NCBI GenBank assembly: GCA_017543025.1
Contig: JAFYGX010000090.1
Location: forward strand, 1-8,658
From: Solobacterium sp.
Lineage (GTDB): Bacteria > Bacillota_I > Bacilli_A > Erysipelotrichales > Erysipelotrichaceae
Reading direction: 5' to 3'
DNA length: 8,658 nt
Shown here: positions 5,187-8,658 of the stretch, piece by piece
How the letters are laid out: the number at the start of each line of letters is the position of its first letter
Position numbering within the stretch: the stretch's first letter is position 1
The notes under the pieces: generated by a model
What the model was told of the DNA's origin: nothing
Seen by the model: the letters and a program-made list of their open reading frames with translations, nothing else
The model's database searches: none
Made by a program: the position numbers and the translations under genes

Positions 5187-5845
5187 AAGTTATAGAGCTG
5201 AACCGTTCGGTTACCGCATCCAATGATGCGGATGCAGAAGCACTGCGCAGGAAAATGAAACAACGCGGTACCCTTCTCATTAATCTGATGTCTGCCCCGG
5301 GTTCCGGGAAAACAACGCTGCTTTCGCGGACGATAAAAGATCTGGAAGGGGAGTTGAAGATTGCGGTTCTGGAAGCGGATATTGAAAGTGCGGTGGATGC
5401 AGAGAAGATTGAAGCGCTCGGAGCCAGGGCTCTGCAGGTTCATACGGGCGGAATGTGTCATATGGACGCCGGCATGACGGAAAAAGGCCTGGATGCCATG
5501 GGACTGGAGGAGATTGATCTTGCGGTGCTGGAGAATGTCGGAAATTTGATCTGCCCGGCGGAATTCGATACTGGCGCGGGAAGAAATGTGATGATCCTGT
5601 CTGTGCCGGAGGGCGATGACAAGCCGCTGAAATATCCGCTGATGTTTCAGAAAAGCGATGCCCTTGTAATCACGAAGATCGACGCCCTGCCTTATTTTGA
5701 CTTCGACATGGAACGATGTGCAAAACAGGCGAGAAAACGGAACCCGGATATTGCGATATTTGCTGTGAGTGCAAAAACCGGCGAAGGAATGAAGGAATGG
5801 GAAGAATGGCTGAAGAAGGAGACTACAGCCTGGAAAGAACAATAA
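5183..5845 (+). CDS. hypB: HypB-type nickel-insertion GTPase, second copy
   Basis: This 220-residue tandem paralogue has the same architecture as the preceding gene: P-loop SAPGSGKT (37-44), metal ligands C92-H93 and C124, ENVGNLICPAEFD, VSAKTGEG. The guanine-recognition motif is TKID (164-167) rather than NKxD, a substitution tolerated in this GTPase class. There is no N-terminal CxxCGC or His-rich region. The start overlaps the stop of the first copy as ATGA (5183-5186), with GGAGA (5169-5173) as binding site, so the two are translationally coupled. A 29-base stretch encoding SVPEGDDKPL is identical in the two genes (4944-4972 and 5600-5628). HypB acts as a GTP-dependent dimer, so a heterodimer of the two copies is possible. 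The longer frame starting at 5141 would overlap the first copy and has no better site. Confidence 0.9.
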   Translation: MKVIELNRSVTASNDADAEALRRKMKQRGTLLINLMSAPGSGKTTLLSRTIKDLEGELKIAVLEADIESAVDAEKIEALGARALQVHTGGMCHMDAGMTEKGLDAMGLEEIDLAVLENVGNLICPAEFDTGAGRNVMILSVPEGDDKPLKYPLMFQKSDALVITKIDALPYFDFDMERCAKQARKRNPDIAIFAVSAKTGEGMKEWEEWLKKETTAWKEQ

Positions 5846-5865
5846 TAAGGAGAACAGAACCGATT

Positions 5866-8658
5866 ATGACTGCTACAAAAGACGAAATGCGGATGACGAA
5901 TGTACGGGATTTCAAACAAGATCCCAATTACATTGCGCCGGACAAGGAGAAAGAAAAACTCGTTCTTCAGCTCGGTACGATGATTACAGATCGTTACCTC
6001 AAGAAGTATACCGGAACTCTGAATGTGAATGATCCGGAGTACTGGGCGCTGGACGAAGTGCTGACAAAAGAGGAAGTGAAATTCCTGCTGTCGTTTAAGA
6101 AAACAAGAACGCCATATGACCTGGAAGAGATAGCCGAGCGCAATCACATGTCTGTCGAAGAGACAAAGAAGATGCTGGATCATCTGACATGGGTCGGCGT
6201 AATTGAAACGACCCGTGAAAATCCGGACAAGCATCTTCAGTACAATGTGCCGATCTTCGTTCCGGGTTCTGCAGAGTTCATGATGATGAATGATGAACTG
6301 ACTGCCCAGCATCCGAACCTTGCGACGTTCTTCAATCTGATGACACAGATGCCGCTGGAAGATGTGACCCCGATGATTCCGCTTGGAGGAGCTGGTGTCG
6401 GCATGCATGTCATTCCGGTTGAAAAGGCAATTGAAACGGAAAGCAAGTCGCTTTCCATCGAACACATCAGTCACTGGCTGAGCAAATATGACAAGTATTC
6501 TGTCGGCCAGTGTACCTGCCGGAAACAGCAGCAGATGCGCGGAGAAGGAAGCGGTGAGATCAACGGTGAATTCTGTATCGGTGTCGGTGATATGGCGGAA
6601 TACTGTGTAAACCGCGGTATGGGACGTTATCTGACCTATGATGAAGTGCTTGAGATTCTGGAACGGGCAGAACGTCATGGGTTTGTACATCAGGTGACAA
6701 ATATCGATGGCTCTGACAAGATCGTAGCCATCTGTAACTGTGCGCCGGGCGTATGCAATGCGCTTCGTACCTCACAGCTTTACAATACGCCGAACATGAG
6801 CCGCAGCGCATATCGTGCACATGTGGAAAAGAATAAATGCGTTGCCTGCGGAAAGTGTGTGGAAGTCTGCCCGGTTGGTGCTGCCAAGCTTGGTCAGAAA
6901 CTGTGTACAAGGCATGGGGAAGTGCGTTATCCGACCACGCTTCTTCCGGATGAGACGCCATGGTCGCCGGATCACTGGAATAAGAATTATCGGGAAGACG
7001 CAAAGATCAACTGCTATGACACAGGTACTTCGCCATGTAAAACTGCATGTCCGGCACACCTTGCAGTTCAGGGATATGTCAAGATGGCAGCAGAAGGCCG
7101 TTATCTCGATGCGCTGAAGCTGATCAAGCAGGATAACCCGTTCCCGGCAGTCTGCGGTGCAATCTGCAATCGCCGGTGTGAGGATGCCTGCACGAGAGGT
7201 TCAATTGATCAGCCGATCGCAATCGATGAAATCAAGAAGTTTATCGCCGCACAGGAGCTGAAGCAGGAAAACCGGTTCATTCCGATCTGCGAAAAGGATG
7301 ACGGCGGCATGTGGGGACCGAAGTACCGGATGGCTGTGATCGGTGCCGGGCCTGCCGGAATGAGCTGTGCGTATTATCTTCGTACCCGCGGTTATGATGT
7401 TACGGTATTTGAAAAGGAGAGCCGTCCGGGTGGAATGCTGATGAACGGCATCCCGAACTTCCGTCTTGAAAAGGAAGTGATTGATGCCGAGATCGATGTG
7501 CTGAAGCAGATGGGTGTAGAGTTCCGCTGCGGTGTTGAAGTCGGAAAAGATGTAACGATTCAGGATCTGCGGCATGAAGGCTATAAAGCGTTCTATATTG
7601 CCATCGGCATGCAGGGTGGCCGGATGGTCGGTGTTCCGGGAGAAGATGCGGACGGCGTTCTGACTGGCGTGGAATTCCTGCGCAGGGTAAACCTTGACAA
7701 TACCATCCGCCTCAAGGGAGATGTGGTCGTAGTCGGCGGCGGAAATGTAGCGGTAGATGTTGCACGTGCGGCGAAGCGTCTGACAACCGGAAAGGTCACA
7801 ATGGTATGCCTTGAGAGCAGAGAGGAAATGCCGGCAGCGACAGGTGAAGTGGCGGATGCGGAAGCAGAAGGCATCCGGGTACTCAACAGCTGGGGGCCGA
7901 AAGAGATTCTCGTCCGAAACGGAACTGTAAACGGAATCGTCTTCCGGAAATGCACCAGTGTGATGGATCAGGACAGAAAATTCAATCCGCAGTATGACGA
8001 CAGCGTAACCGAGAAGCTTTCCTGCAATACGGTCCTGCTTTCAGTCGGACAGTCTGTGATTCTCGGCGACCTTCTGAACGGGACAGCCGTCGAACTGAAC
8101 CGCAACGGTACAATCAAAGCGGATCCGGTAACCTTCCAGACTGCGGAACCGGATATCTTCACCGGCGGTGATGTATATCATGGCGCCCGGTTTGCGATTG
8201 ATGCAATCGCGGAAGGCAAGATGGCCTGTGAATCGATGCATCGGAGTGTACATCCGGGTCAGTCACAGACGATCGCAAGAGATCTCCGTCAGTTCATTGA
8301 GCTGGATAAAAATGATATCGTGATCGAAGAATATGACAGCGCAAAGCGCCAGGTACCGGGAAGAAGAAAAGACGCTGCTATGACATTTGCGGATGATCGT
8401 CTGCCGTTTACCGAAGAACAGGTTAAAATCGAAGCAGGCCGCTGTCTTTCCTGCGGAGCGACGACCGTCGATCTCAATCGCTGTATCGGATGCGGACTCT
8501 GCACAACCCGCTGCGAATTTGATGCGATCCATCTGCACCGGGATCTGCCGGATGCTTCGAATATGGTTCGCTGCGAAGATAAGATTCTTCCGGTTGCGAA
8601 ATATGCGCTTCAGCGTGAGATGAAGATCCTGTTCAGAAAGAAAAACAGGAATGCATGA
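5866..8658 (+). CDS. Multi-cluster Fe-S flavoprotein, GltD-like NAD(P)/FAD oxidoreductase
   Basis: A 930-residue cytoplasmic redox protein. Order: a winged-helix-like segment (about 66-118); a Cys-rich region with CTC (216, 218), C237, C247, CNC (290, 292) and C297; a ferredoxin motif CxxCxxCxxxC (325-335); a GltD/dihydropyrimidine-dehydrogenase-type Fe-S domain (C383, C391, C395, C430, C434, C438, C442); FAD-binding GAGPAG (493-498); NAD(P)-binding GGGNVA (624-629); the FAD-closing segment with TGGDVYHG; and a C-terminal ferredoxin motif (873-883) after CLSC (860-863). Core resemblance is to the glutamate synthase small subunit, whose relatives pass electrons between NAD(P)H and partner proteins. 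The physiological partner is unknown. ATG 5866 has AGGAGAA (5848-5854) 11 bases upstream; the gap to hypB is 20 bases, implying one operon. The stop is the last codon of the window. The N-terminal third is the unusual part; the acceptor cannot be named. Confidence 0.85.
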   Translation: MTATKDEMRMTNVRDFKQDPNYIAPDKEKEKLVLQLGTMITDRYLKKYTGTLNVNDPEYWALDEVLTKEEVKFLLSFKKTRTPYDLEEIAERNHMSVEETKKMLDHLTWVGVIETTRENPDKHLQYNVPIFVPGSAEFMMMNDELTAQHPNLATFFNLMTQMPLEDVTPMIPLGGAGVGMHVIPVEKAIETESKSLSIEHISHWLSKYDKYSVGQCTCRKQQQMRGEGSGEINGEFCIGVGDMAEYCVNRGMGRYLTYDEVLEILERAERHGFVHQVTNIDGSDKIVAICNCAPGVCNALRTSQLYNTPNMSRSAYRAHVEKNKCVACGKCVEVCPVGAAKLGQKLCTRHGEVRYPTTLLPDETPWSPDHWNKNYREDAKINCYDTGTSPCKTACPAHLAVQGYVKMAAEGRYLDALKLIKQDNPFPAVCGAICNRRCEDACTRGSIDQPIAIDEIKKFIAAQELKQENRFIPICEKDDGGMWGPKYRMAVIGAGPAGMSCAYYLRTRGYDVTVFEKESRPGGMLMNGIPNFRLEKEVIDAEIDVLKQMGVEFRCGVEVGKDVTIQDLRHEGYKAFYIAIGMQGGRMVGVPGEDADGVLTGVEFLRRVNLDNTIRLKGDVVVVGGGNVAVDVARAAKRLTTGKVTMVCLESREEMPAATGEVADAEAEGIRVLNSWGPKEILVRNGTVNGIVFRKCTSVMDQDRKFNPQYDDSVTEKLSCNTVLLSVGQSVILGDLLNGTAVELNRNGTIKADPVTFQTAEPDIFTGGDVYHGARFAIDAIAEGKMACESMHRSVHPGQSQTIARDLRQFIELDKNDIVIEEYDSAKRQVPGRRKDAAMTFADDRLPFTEEQVKIEAGRCLSCGATTVDLNRCIGCGLCTTRCEFDAIHLHRDLPDASNMVRCEDKILPVAKYALQREMKILFRKKNRNA

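Noticed and set aside
4802..5842. 346-codon minus-strand open frame opposite both hypB genes
   Set aside because: The + strand carries two unambiguous GTPases with all motifs; the antisense frame is a codon-usage shadow.
5141..5845. Longer start for the second hypB at 5141
   Set aside because: It would overlap the first copy by 46 bases and add non-homologous residues; ATG 5183 has a GGAGA site and the typical ATGA overlap.
5692..6690. 332-codon minus-strand open frame
   Set aside because: It lies opposite the second hypB and the flavoprotein, both well supported, and has no domain or ribosome binding site.

Overview
The window looks like chromosomal DNA of an anaerobic, low-to-mid GC Bacillota. 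A gut-type member of Erysipelotrichia or Clostridia fits best, judged from the protein families, the AGGAG-type ribosome binding sites and the rho-independent terminators. The genus cannot be read from the sequence. All complete protein genes lie on the + strand. The last gene ends exactly at the final base, so its downstream context is missing.

Layout. Positions 1-163 look like the right end of an IS200/IS605-type (TnpB) element, including the hairpins expected at the 3' end of its guide RNA. It abuts a Fic-domain gene whose 5' part is missing (173-619). About 600 bases without a protein gene follow. They hold a + strand terminator (725-756) and a minus-strand unit that I read as an undescribed small RNA (about 1084 down to 916). 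That unit has a TTGACA-17-TAATAT promoter overlapped by paired TTAGC palindromes, a 5' hairpin, three UUCUCCU (anti-Shine-Dalgarno) motifs and a textbook terminator with nine U. Next is a copper-resistance operon: a CsoR operator inside a promoter, csoR, and copA, a Cu(I) P1B-type ATPase with one N-terminal and two C-terminal metal-binding domains. The last of these can also be started internally as a CopZ-like chaperone. After a terminator (4355-4387) comes a second operon: two tandem hypB-like nickel GTPases that overlap by 4 bases, then a 930-residue iron-sulfur flavoprotein of glutamate-synthase-small-subunit type.

How it fits together. The theme is metals: copper sensing and export, nickel insertion GTPases, and an enzyme with at least four candidate Fe-S sites. 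HypB normally serves nickel enzymes, yet no hydrogenase, CO dehydrogenase, urease or hypA is visible here, so the client of the tandem HypB pair is either outside the window or unconventional. The small RNA carries a 9-base complement to the ribosome binding site of the Fe-S flavoprotein. This suggests, as a hypothesis, a metal-sparing circuit like FsrA or RyhB.
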